NCBI RefSeq assembly: GCF_017744435.1
Contig: NZ_JAGIBG010000011.1
Span: 54,933 to 118,932 of the forward strand
Source of the DNA: Pseudomonas sp.
Lineage (GTDB): Bacteria; Pseudomonadota; Gammaproteobacteria; Pseudomonadales; Pseudomonadaceae
DNA: 64,000 nucleotides
Direction of reading: 5' to 3'
A model generated the notes under the pieces. That model was not told the DNA's origin. It saw only the letters and a program-made list of their open reading frames with translations, and ran no database searches. Shown one piece after another: positions 57,556 to 64,000 of the stretch. The stretch's first letter is position 1, and each line of letters begins with the position of its first letter. The translations under genes and the position numbers were made by a program.

Positions 57556-58920
57556 TCAGCCCAGTAGCGCTCGCAACACGCTGGCAAATGCCTGTCGGCT
57601 TTCCTCTTCGTGGGCATGCTGCCCCTGGCGCACTACCCATTTGCCATTGACCATCACATCCCGCACCTGACGGTCGCCGCCCGCGAACAGCCAGCGGTTG
57701 AGAATCCCATCCCCCTCGGCCATGGCGATATACGGGTCCTGCCCATCCAGCACCAGCCAGTCGGCCCGCTTGCCTACCGCCAACTCGCCAACCTGCTGCC
57801 CCAGTGCCTGAGCCCCGCCAACCAGCGCCGCGTCATACAGCGTGCGCCCGACCATCGGCTGGTCGCCACGGTACAGCCGGTTACGCCGCTGATCCCGCAG
57901 GCGCTGGCCATATTCCAGCCAACGCAGTTCCTCGACCACGCTCAGTGACACATGGCTGTCCGAACCAATGCCCATGCGTCCGCCCTGGGCCAGGAAGTCC
58001 ACCGCCGGGAAGATACCGTCGCCCAGGTTGGCTTCGGTGGTCAGGCACAGCCCGGCCACTGCGCCACTGCGCGCCATGGCGGTGACTTCGTCGGCTTCGG
58101 CGTGGGTGGCGTGCACCAGGCACCAGCGGCGGTCCACCTCGACATGTTCATACAGCCATTGCAGCGGCCGCAGCCCACTCCAGGCCAGGCAGTCGTCGAC
58201 TTCCTTCTGCTGTTCGGCGATGTGGATATGAATCGGGCAGTGTTGATTGCCGGCCGCCAGCACCTCGGCGATCTGACCGGGTGTGACCGCGCGCAGCGAG
58301 TGGAAGCACAAGCCCAGTTGCTGGGCCGGTTGCGCTGCCAGCACCGGTGCCAGCTGCGCCTGCAGTTGCAGGTACTGTTCGGTGGAGTTGATGAAGCGTC
58401 GCTGCCCTTCGTTCGGTGCCTGGCCGCCGAAACCGGAATGGCTGTACAGCACCGGCAGCAGGGTCAGGCCGATGCCGCTGCTGGCCGCCGCCGCACTGAT
58501 GCGTCGGGACAGCTCGGCCGGGTCGGCGTAGGCCTTGCCCGCCGGGTCTCGGTGCACGTAGTGGAACTCGGCCACCGAGGTGTAGCCGGCCTTGAGCATC
58601 TCGATGTACAGCTGGCGGGCAATGACCTGCAGCTGCTCCGGGGTGATCTTGCCGACCAGCCGATACATCAGTTCACGCCAGGTCCAGAAGCTGTCGTTGG
58701 GATTGCCCGCGACCTCCGCCAGCCCCGCCATGGCCCGCTGGAACGCGTGCGAGTGCAGGTTGGGCATGCCTGGCAGCAGCGGCCCGGCCAGGCGTTCGGC
58801 GCCGTCGGCCGAGGCGTCGGCTTCGATCCGGCTCAGCAAACCATCACTGGATACTTCGAAGCGGACATTACTGGCCCAGCCCGTGGGCAGCAGGGCGCGT
58901 TCGGCGAAATAGGCGGACAT
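57556..58920 (-). CDS. hutF: Formimidoylglutamate deiminase
   Basis: Converts N-formimino-L-glutamate to N-formyl-L-glutamate and ammonia, a step in the five-step histidine pathway of pseudomonads. The 454-residue amidohydrolase has metal-site His residues in NLHSHAFQRAM, HIHIAEQQKEV and LVHATHA. The catalytic Asp is in GIGSDSHVSLS. ATG 58920 with AGGA nine bases upstream is the start. It is divergent from hutC across a HutC operator. Confidence 0.95.
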   Translation of the reverse strand: MSAYFAERALLPTGWASNVRFEVSSDGLLSRIEADASADGAERLAGPLLPGMPNLHSHAFQRAMAGLAEVAGNPNDSFWTWRELMYRLVGKITPEQLQVIARQLYIEMLKAGYTSVAEFHYVHRDPAGKAYADPAELSRRISAAAASSGIGLTLLPVLYSHSGFGGQAPNEGQRRFINSTEQYLQLQAQLAPVLAAQPAQQLGLCFHSLRAVTPGQIAEVLAAGNQHCPIHIHIAEQQKEVDDCLAWSGLRPLQWLYEHVEVDRRWCLVHATHAEADEVTAMARSGAVAGLCLTTEANLGDGIFPAVDFLAQGGRMGIGSDSHVSLSVVEELRWLEYGQRLRDQRRNRLYRGDQPMVGRTLYDAALVGGAQALGQQVGELAVGKRADWLVLDGQDPYIAMAEGDGILNRWLFAGGDRQVRDVMVNGKWVVRQGQHAHEEESRQAFASVLRALLG

Positions 58921-58947
58921 CGGCAAAAATCCTGTTATTGTTTAACT

Positions 58948-58963
58948 TGTATATACATATACA
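58948..58963. promoter_or_regulatory. HutC operator in the hutF-hutC gap
   Basis: TGTATATACATATACA contains two overlapping TGTATA/TATACA half-sites, preceded by CT. HutC represses hut genes at TGTATA-TACA-type sites until urocanate binds it. Confidence 0.75.
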
Positions 58964-59029
58964 GGCGTTTGCCTGCCGGGTAAACTGCGGCAAGCTACCG
59001 CTCATTCCATTGCCTAAGGACTCAACGCC

Positions 59030-59776
59030 GTGCCGACACCTCCTGTCTCCGCGCTGGTTGCCCATATGGGCGAGGGCCCGGCGCCACTGTATGCCCGGGT
59101 CAAGCAGATGATCATCCAGCAGATCGAAAACGGCAGCTGGCCACCGCATCACCGGGTGCCTTCGGAGAGCGAACTGGTCAGCGAGCTGGGCTTCAGCCGC
59201 ATGACCATCAACCGCGCCTTGCGTGAGCTCACCGCTGAAGGCCTGCTGGTGCGGATGCAGGGAGTGGGCACCTTCGTCGCCGAGCCCAAGTCCCGTTCGG
59301 CGTTGTTCGAGGTCAACAACATCGCCGACGAAATCGCCGGTCGTGGCCATCAGCATAGTTGCCAGGTGATCAAGCTGGCCGAGGAGGCCGCCGGTTCCGA
59401 GCGCGCCCTGGCCCTGGACATGCGGGAAGGGCAGCGGGTGTTCCACTCGTTGATCGTGCATTACGAGAATGGCGTGCCGGTGCAGATCGAAGACCGCTAC
59501 GTCAACGCGGCGATTGCCCCCGAGTACCTCAAGCAGGACTTCACCCGGCAGACGCCTTATGCCTATTTGTCCCAGGTCGCGCCGCTGACCGAGGGCGAGC
59601 ACGTGGTCGAGGCGATTCTCGCCGAACCCGAAGAGTGCCGCCTGCTGCAGATCGAGCGCGGCGAGCCCTGCCTGCTGATCCGCCGTCGCACCTGGTCCGG
59701 GCGTCAGCCCGTGACGGCGGCGCGGCTGATCCACCCTGGTTCCCGTCACCGCCTTGAAGGACGTTTCAGTAAATGA
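59030..59776 (+). CDS. hutC: Histidine utilization repressor HutC
   Basis: A GntR/HutC-family repressor of 248 residues, released from DNA by urocanate. The N-terminal winged helix-turn-helix contains RVPSESELVSELGFSRMTINRALREL (~40-66), and a UTRA ligand domain fills the C-terminal two thirds. The start codon is GTG 59030. Its stop overlaps the hutD start (ATGA). It is divergent from hutF. Confidence 0.97.
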   Translation: MPTPPVSALVAHMGEGPAPLYARVKQMIIQQIENGSWPPHHRVPSESELVSELGFSRMTINRALRELTAEGLLVRMQGVGTFVAEPKSRSALFEVNNIADEIAGRGHQHSCQVIKLAEEAAGSERALALDMREGQRVFHSLIVHYENGVPVQIEDRYVNAAIAPEYLKQDFTRQTPYAYLSQVAPLTEGEHVVEAILAEPEECRLLQIERGEPCLLIRRRTWSGRQPVTAARLIHPGSRHRLEGRFSK

Positions 59777-60342
59777 CCCAGTTGCAGTTGCTGCGTGCGC
59801 AGGATTACCCGCGCATGCCCTGGAAGAACGGTGGCGGTTTCACCGAAGAGATCACCCGCGACAACGGCGAGGGGCTCGATGGCTTCGGCTGGCGCCTGTC
59901 GATCGCCGATATCGAAGAGTCGGGCGGGTTTTCCGTGTTCGCCGGCTACCAGCGGATCATCACCGTGCTCCAGGGTGACGGCATGCGTTTGCTGGTCGAC
60001 GACCAGGCTAGCCGGCCGTTGCTGCCGTTCGATGCGTTCGCCTTCAGTGGCGAGAGTCAGGTCAGCTGCAAATTGCTCGGTGGGGCGATCCGCGACTTCA
60101 ACCTGATCTATGCGCCGCAGCGCTATCGGGCGCGCTTGCAGTGGTTCGACGGTACCAGCCGGCTGTACAGCTCGGCGTCGACGGTGTTGCTGTTTGCGGC
60201 TAGCAATCAGGTTGAAGTGGCGATGGCGGGGGAAACGCACACGCTGGGTCTGTACGACTGCCTGCGGCTGGAGGGTAACGACGGGTTGCTGGGGCTGGAT
60301 GTTCAAGGGCGGTTCTGCCTGATCGAACTCATTTCAAATTGA
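59773..60342 (+). CDS. hutD: HutD family protein
   Basis: A 189-residue cupin-fold protein: RMPWKNGGGFTEEITRD at the start, WRLSIADIEESGGFSVFAGYQR, then ITVLQGDGMRL. HutD is found with hut genes and is thought to cap hut flux, perhaps by binding formylglutamate or urocanate, but its chemistry is not settled. It is translationally coupled to hutC. Confidence 0.93.
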   Translation: MTQLQLLRAQDYPRMPWKNGGGFTEEITRDNGEGLDGFGWRLSIADIEESGGFSVFAGYQRIITVLQGDGMRLLVDDQASRPLLPFDAFAFSGESQVSCKLLGGAIRDFNLIYAPQRYRARLQWFDGTSRLYSSASTVLLFAASNQVEVAMAGETHTLGLYDCLRLEGNDGLLGLDVQGRFCLIELISN

Positions 60343-60363
60343 AATAGCTGGGGCTGCTGCGCA

Positions 60364-60455
60364 GCCCTTTCGCGACACAAGGCCGCTCCCACAAGTACGG
60401 CGCGATGGCTCAGGCTGGCGCTGAACCTGTGGGAGCGGCCTTGTGTCGTGAAAGG
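60364..60455. repeat. REP pair, GCGACACAAGGC subtype
   Basis: 29-base arms (60364-60392, 60427-60455) match the subtype at 38174-38248, with one change in the right arm (GTGTCGTG). It lies between hutD and hutU. Confidence 0.85.
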
Positions 60456-60521
60456 GGCGCGAAGCGGCCCCAGTGCTTTCATGAATTCAGAGGAGTGGTC
60501 CGATAAATTTGGTTGTCCATG

Positions 60522-60557
60522 CTTGTACATACAAGTAAAGATGTGTTTGTATATTGA
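60522..60557 (+). promoter_or_regulatory. HutC operators upstream of hutU
   Basis: CTTGTACATACAAG (60522-60535) is CTTGTA-N2-TACAAG, the classic P. putida hut operator form. A second, weaker TTGTATATTGA follows at ~60548. They lie 45-80 bases before the hutU start. Confidence 0.82.
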
Positions 60558-60599
60558 CCACGACACAACTGCCCGCGGACAACCGCCGAGGACCTTCCC

Positions 60600-62273
60600 G
60601 TGACCGACAACAACAAATACCGTGACGTTGAAATCCGTGCCCCACGTGGCAACAAGCTGACTGCCAAGAGCTGGCTGACCGAAGCGCCACTGCGCATGCT
60701 GATGAACAACCTCGACCCGCAGGTCGCGGAAAACCCGAAAGAGCTGGTGGTGTATGGCGGCATCGGCCGCGCCGCACGCAACTGGGCCTGCTACGACAAG
60801 ATCGTCGAAACCCTGACCCGCCTGGAAGACGACGAAACCCTGCTGGTGCAGTCGGGCAAGCCGGTCGGCGTGTTCAAGACCCACAGCAACGCCCCGCGTG
60901 TACTGATCGCCAACTCCAACCTGGTGCCCCACTGGGCCAACTGGGAACACTTCAACGAACTGGACGCCAAGGGCCTGGCCATGTACGGCCAGATGACCGC
61001 CGGCAGCTGGATCTACATCGGCAGCCAGGGCATCGTCCAGGGCACCTACGAAACCTTCGTCGAAGCCGGTCGCCAGCACTACGGTGGCAGCCTGAAAGGC
61101 AAGTGGGTACTGACCGCCGGCCTCGGCGGCATGGGCGGCGCCCAGCCACTGGCGGCAACCCTGGCCGGTGCCTGCTCGCTGAACATCGAATGCCAGCAGA
61201 GCCGCATCGACTTCCGCCTGGAAACCCGCTACGTCGACGAGCAGGCCACTGACCTCGACGACGCTCTGGCACGCATTGCCAAGTACACCGCCGAAGGCAA
61301 GGCAATTTCCATCGCCTTGCACGGCAACGCCGCCGAAATCCTGCCAGAGCTGGTCAAGCGTGGCGTGCGCCCGGACATGGTCACCGACCAGACCAGCGCC
61401 CACGACCCGCTGAACGGCTACCTGCCAGCCGGCTGGACCTGGGAACAGTACCGCGACCGCGCACAGACCGAGCCGGCTGCAGTGGTCAAGGCCGCCAAGC
61501 AGTCGATGGCCGTGCACGTACAGGCCATGCTCGACTTCCAGAAGCAGGGCATCCCGACCTTCGACTACGGCAACAACATCCGCCAGATGGCCAAGGAAGA
61601 GGGCGTGGCCAACGCCTTCGATTTCCCAGGCTTCGTCCCGGCCTACATCCGCCCGCTGTTCTGCCGCGGCATCGGCCCGTTCCGCTGGGCGGCGCTGTCC
61701 GGTGATGCCGAAGACATCTACAAGACCGACGCCAAGGTCAAGGAACTGATCCCGGACGACGCCCACCTGCACCGCTGGCTGGACATGGCCCGCGAGCGCA
61801 TCAGCTTCCAGGGCCTGCCGGCACGTATCTGCTGGGTTGGCCTGGGCCTGCGCGCCAAGCTGGGCCTGGCCTTCAACGAAATGGTCCGCAGCGGCGAGCT
61901 GTCGGCACCGGTGGTGATCGGCCGTGACCACCTGGACTCCGGTTCGGTCTCCAGCCCCAACCGCGAAACCGAAGCCATGCGCGACGGCTCCGACGCCGTC
62001 TCCGACTGGCCACTGCTCAACGCCCTGCTCAACACCGCAGGCGGCGCCACCTGGGTTTCGCTGCACCACGGCGGCGGCGTGGGCATGGGCTTCTCCCAGC
62101 ACTCGGGCATGGTCATCGTCTGCGACGGTACCGACGAAGCCGCCGAGCGTATCGCTCGCGTGCTGACCAACGACCCGGGGACCGGCGTAATGCGCCATGC
62201 CGATGCCGGTTATGACATCGCCATCGACTGCGCCAAGGAGCAGGGCCTCGACCTGCCAATGATCACGGGCTGA
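60600..62273 (+). CDS. hutU: Urocanate hydratase
   Basis: Adds water to urocanate to give imidazolone propionate, with tightly bound NAD as an electrophile. The 557-residue product has the urocanase signatures [52 protein letters not shown] and the active-site [15 protein letters not shown]. The start codon is GTG 60600. It follows a HutC-type operator, and an AACAACAA motif lies just inside the coding region. hutH follows 70 bases on. Confidence 0.98.
   Translation: MTDNNKYRDVEIRAPRGNKLTAKSWLTEAPLRMLMNNLDPQVAENPKELVVYGGIGRAARNWACYDKIVETLTRLEDDETLLVQSGKPVGVFKTHSNAPRVLIANSNLVPHWANWEHFNELDAKGLAMYGQMTAGSWIYIGSQGIVQGTYETFVEAGRQHYGGSLKGKWVLTAGLGGMGGAQPLAATLAGACSLNIECQQSRIDFRLETRYVDEQATDLDDALARIAKYTAEGKAISIALHGNAAEILPELVKRGVRPDMVTDQTSAHDPLNGYLPAGWTWEQYRDRAQTEPAAVVKAAKQSMAVHVQAMLDFQKQGIPTFDYGNNIRQMAKEEGVANAFDFPGFVPAYIRPLFCRGIGPFRWAALSGDAEDIYKTDAKVKELIPDDAHLHRWLDMARERISFQGLPARICWVGLGLRAKLGLAFNEMVRSGELSAPVVIGRDHLDSGSVSSPNRETEAMRDGSDAVSDWPLLNALLNTAGGATWVSLHHGGGVGMGFSQHSGMVIVCDGTDEAAERIARVLTNDPGTGVMRHADAGYDIAIDCAKEQGLDLPMITG
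60609..60616 (+). promoter_or_regulatory. Possible Crc/Hfq catabolite-repression site at the hutU start
   Basis: AACAACAA (codons 4-6 of hutU) fits the AAnAAnAA motif through which Hfq and Crc block translation of catabolic genes in Pseudomonas when better carbon sources are present. Confidence 0.55.
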
Positions 62274-62306
62274 TCGCTGCGCTTTGAGTGATACTGAACA
62301 CTAAGA

Positions 62307-62322
62307 GGGGCCTGCGGGCCCC
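62307..62322 (+). repeat. Hairpin between hutU and hutH
   Basis: GGGGCCTGCGGGCCCC, followed by TGAC rather than a T-run. It may act as a processing or stability element rather than a terminator. Confidence 0.5.
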
Positions 62323-62343
62323 TGACAGAATTGGAGTAGCGAA

Positions 62344-63876
62344 GTGACCGTACTGACCCTCAAGCCCGGCACCCTGACCCTGGCCCAACTGCGCGCCGTC
62401 CACGCTGCGCCCGTGCGCCTGCAACTGGACGCCAGCGCCGGCCCGGCCATCGACGCCAGCGTCGCCTGCGTCGAGCAGATCATTGCCGAAGACCGTACCG
62501 CCTACGGCATCAACACCGGTTTCGGCCTGCTGGCCTCGACCCGCATCGCCAGCCACGACCTCGAAAACCTGCAGCGCTCGCTGGTGCTGTCCCACGCCGC
62601 TGGTATCGGCGCGCCGCTGGACGATGCCCTGGTGCGGCTGATCATGGTCCTCAAGATCAACAGCCTCAGCCGTGGTTTCTCCGGTATCCGCCGCAAGGTC
62701 ATCGATGCGCTGATCGCCCTGGTCAACGCCGAGGTCTACCCACACATCCCACTCAAGGGCTCGGTCGGCGCTTCCGGCGACCTGGCACCGCTGGCGCACA
62801 TGTCGCTGGTGCTGCTGGGCGAAGGCAAGGCCCGTCACCAGGGCCAGTGGCTGTCGGCTACCGAAGCCCTGGCGGTCGCCGGCCTCGAGCCGCTGACCCT
62901 GGCTGCCAAAGAGGGCCTGGCCCTGCTCAACGGTACCCAGGCTTCCACCGCCTATGCCCTGCGCGGCCTGTTCCAGGCTGAAGACCTGTATGCCGCCGCC
63001 ATCGCCTGCGGTGGCCTGAGCGTTGAAGCGGCACTGGGTTCGCGTTCGCCGTTCGATGCGCGTGTTCACGAAGTGCGTGGTCAGCGTGGCCAGATCGACA
63101 CCGCTGCCTGCTTCCGCGACCTGCTGGGCGATTCCAGCGAAGTGTCGCTGTCGCACAAGAACTGCGACAAGGTCCAGGACCCGTACTCGCTGCGCTGCCA
63201 GCCACAGGTCATGGGCGCCTGCCTGACCCAGATCCGCCAGGCCGCCGAGGTGCTGGGCATCGAAGCCAACGCCGTGTCGGACAACCCGTTGGTGTTCGCC
63301 GCCGAAGGCGACGTGATTTCCGGCGGCAACTTCCACGCCGAGCCGGTGGCCATGGCCGCCGACAACATCGCCTTGGCGATCGCCGAAATCGGCTCGCTGA
63401 GCGAGCGCCGCATCTCGCTGATGATGGACAAGCACATGTCCCAGTTGCCGCCATTCCTGGTGGAAAACGGCGGGGTCAACTCCGGCTTCATGATCGCCCA
63501 GGTCACCGCAGCTGCCTTGGCCAGCGAGAACAAAGCCTTGTCGCACCCGCACAGTGTCGATAGCCTGCCGACCTCGGCCAACCAGGAAGACCACGTGTCG
63601 ATGGCCCCGGCTGCTGGCAAGCGCCTGTGGGAAATGGCCGAGAACACCCGTGGCGTGCTGGCCATCGAATGGCTGGGTGCGTGTCAGGGGCTGGACCTGC
63701 GCAAAGGCCTGAAGACTTCGGCGAAGCTGGAGCAGGCGCGTCAGGCGCTGCGTCGTGAAGTGCCGCACTACGACCGTGACCGCTTCTTCGCACCGGACAT
63801 CGAGGCAGCTGTCGAGCTGCTGGCCAAGGGCAGCCTGACCGGGCTGCTGCCTGCTGGTGTCCTGCCTAGCCTGTGA
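62344..63876 (+). CDS. hutH: Histidine ammonia-lyase
   Basis: Removes ammonia from histidine to give urocanate, the first step of the pathway and the source of the hut inducer. The 510-residue product has the signature [15 protein letters not shown]. Ala143-Ser144-Gly145 cyclise to form the MIO electrophile. The start is GTG 62344 with GGAG seven bases upstream. Together with hutU, hutF, hutC and hutD, it accounts for most of the hut regulon; hutI and hutG are not in the window. Confidence 0.98.
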   Translation: MTVLTLKPGTLTLAQLRAVHAAPVRLQLDASAGPAIDASVACVEQIIAEDRTAYGINTGFGLLASTRIASHDLENLQRSLVLSHAAGIGAPLDDALVRLIMVLKINSLSRGFSGIRRKVIDALIALVNAEVYPHIPLKGSVGASGDLAPLAHMSLVLLGEGKARHQGQWLSATEALAVAGLEPLTLAAKEGLALLNGTQASTAYALRGLFQAEDLYAAAIACGGLSVEAALGSRSPFDARVHEVRGQRGQIDTAACFRDLLGDSSEVSLSHKNCDKVQDPYSLRCQPQVMGACLTQIRQAAEVLGIEANAVSDNPLVFAAEGDVISGGNFHAEPVAMAADNIALAIAEIGSLSERRISLMMDKHMSQLPPFLVENGGVNSGFMIAQVTAAALASENKALSHPHSVDSLPTSANQEDHVSMAPAAGKRLWEMAENTRGVLAIEWLGACQGLDLRKGLKTSAKLEQARQALRREVPHYDRDRFFAPDIEAAVELLAKGSLTGLLPAGVLPSL

Positions 63877-63883
63877 TGCCCCC

Positions 63884-63901
63884 GGGGCCGCTTCGCGGCC
63901 C
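63884..63901. repeat. Companion hairpin GGGGCCGC-GCGGCCC after hutH
   Basis: GGGGCCGCTTCGCGGCCC, eight bases after the hutH stop and in front of a REP pair. Confidence 0.72.
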
Positions 63902-63914
63902 TTCGCGGCGGTTC

Positions 63915-64000
63915 GGCGACCCGACACGCCCGCTCCCACAAGAGTACCGAAGCCTTCAAGGCTGGCGCTGTACCTGTGGGAGCGGGCGTGTCGGGTCGCC
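63915..64000. repeat. REP pair, GGCGACCCGACACGCC subtype (cut by window end)
   Basis: 26-base arms (63915-63940 and 63975-64000) are perfectly inverted. The outer stem sequence differs from every other REP pair here, while the CGCTCCCACA core is the same. Confidence 0.8.

Noticed and set aside
60497..60535. Sigma-54 promoter before hutU (TGGTTGTCCATGCTTG)
   Set aside because: The GG to GC spacing is wrong by two bases.

Overview
The window is a stretch of core chromosome from a Pseudomonas of the P. putida group. It is GC-rich throughout, and its gene order is the one I associate with that group (pil-aroKB-damX-gltBD-hemE, bet, gpmI-envC-ctpA, grxC-secB, ntrBC-glnA-thiI-typA, glgP-fbp, hut). 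At least eleven copies of a P. putida-style REP palindrome sit in the gaps. I found no rRNA, tRNA, insertion sequence, prophage, CRISPR array or plasmid-type region. The species assignment is inference from gene order and sequence style, since no search was run.

Layout. 1-5.3 kb: the end of a type IV pilus assembly operon (a fused PilO-PilP and a short PilQ secretin), then aroK, aroB and an ATPase-SPOR protein in the DamX position, closed by a terminator. 5.4-13 kb: gltB and gltD (glutamate synthase) and hemE. 13-16.6 kb: an MFS exporter divergent from a LysR regulator, an orphan ParA ATPase and thioredoxin 2. 16.6-23.3 kb (minus strand): selO, then nhaP2-mscK (ion and osmotic control). 23.6-30 kb: betIBA, turning choline into glycine betaine, with a perfect BetI operator, and the transporter gene betT on the opposite strand. 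30.2-35.4 kb (minus): gpmI-envC-ctpA-yibQ. 35.6-37.8 kb: yibN-grxC-secB, trmL and a small membrane protein. 38.3-45.1 kb: ntrC, ntrB, a secreted chorismate mutase and glnA (all minus), with a complete NtrC/sigma-54 control region in front of glnA, then thiI. 45.2-54.5 kb: typA, a PqaA-like lipoprotein, two tiny Pseudomonas-specific genes, a YkgJ-type protein, glgP, fbp and a DUF924 gene. 54.6-57.5 kb: a dCache chemoreceptor, a small lipoprotein and a lipocalin. 57.5-64 kb: hutF divergent from hutCD, then hutU and hutH, with HutC operators in both control regions.

Nitrogen links several blocks. Histidine is degraded by the hut genes, glutamine synthetase and glutamate synthase assimilate ammonia, and NtrBC controls the process. 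Osmoprotection (betIBA/betT, mscK, nhaP2) and the cell envelope (damX-like, envC, ctpA, secB, lipoproteins) are the other themes.

No clearly new multi-gene system was seen. The items most worth a second look are the PilO-PilP fusion and its overlap with pilQ, a three-unit tandem repeat array behind ntrC, a 17-bp perfect inverted repeat in front of a DUF6124-like gene, the REP and companion-hairpin families with matched stem changes, and several undescribed operator-like palindromes.
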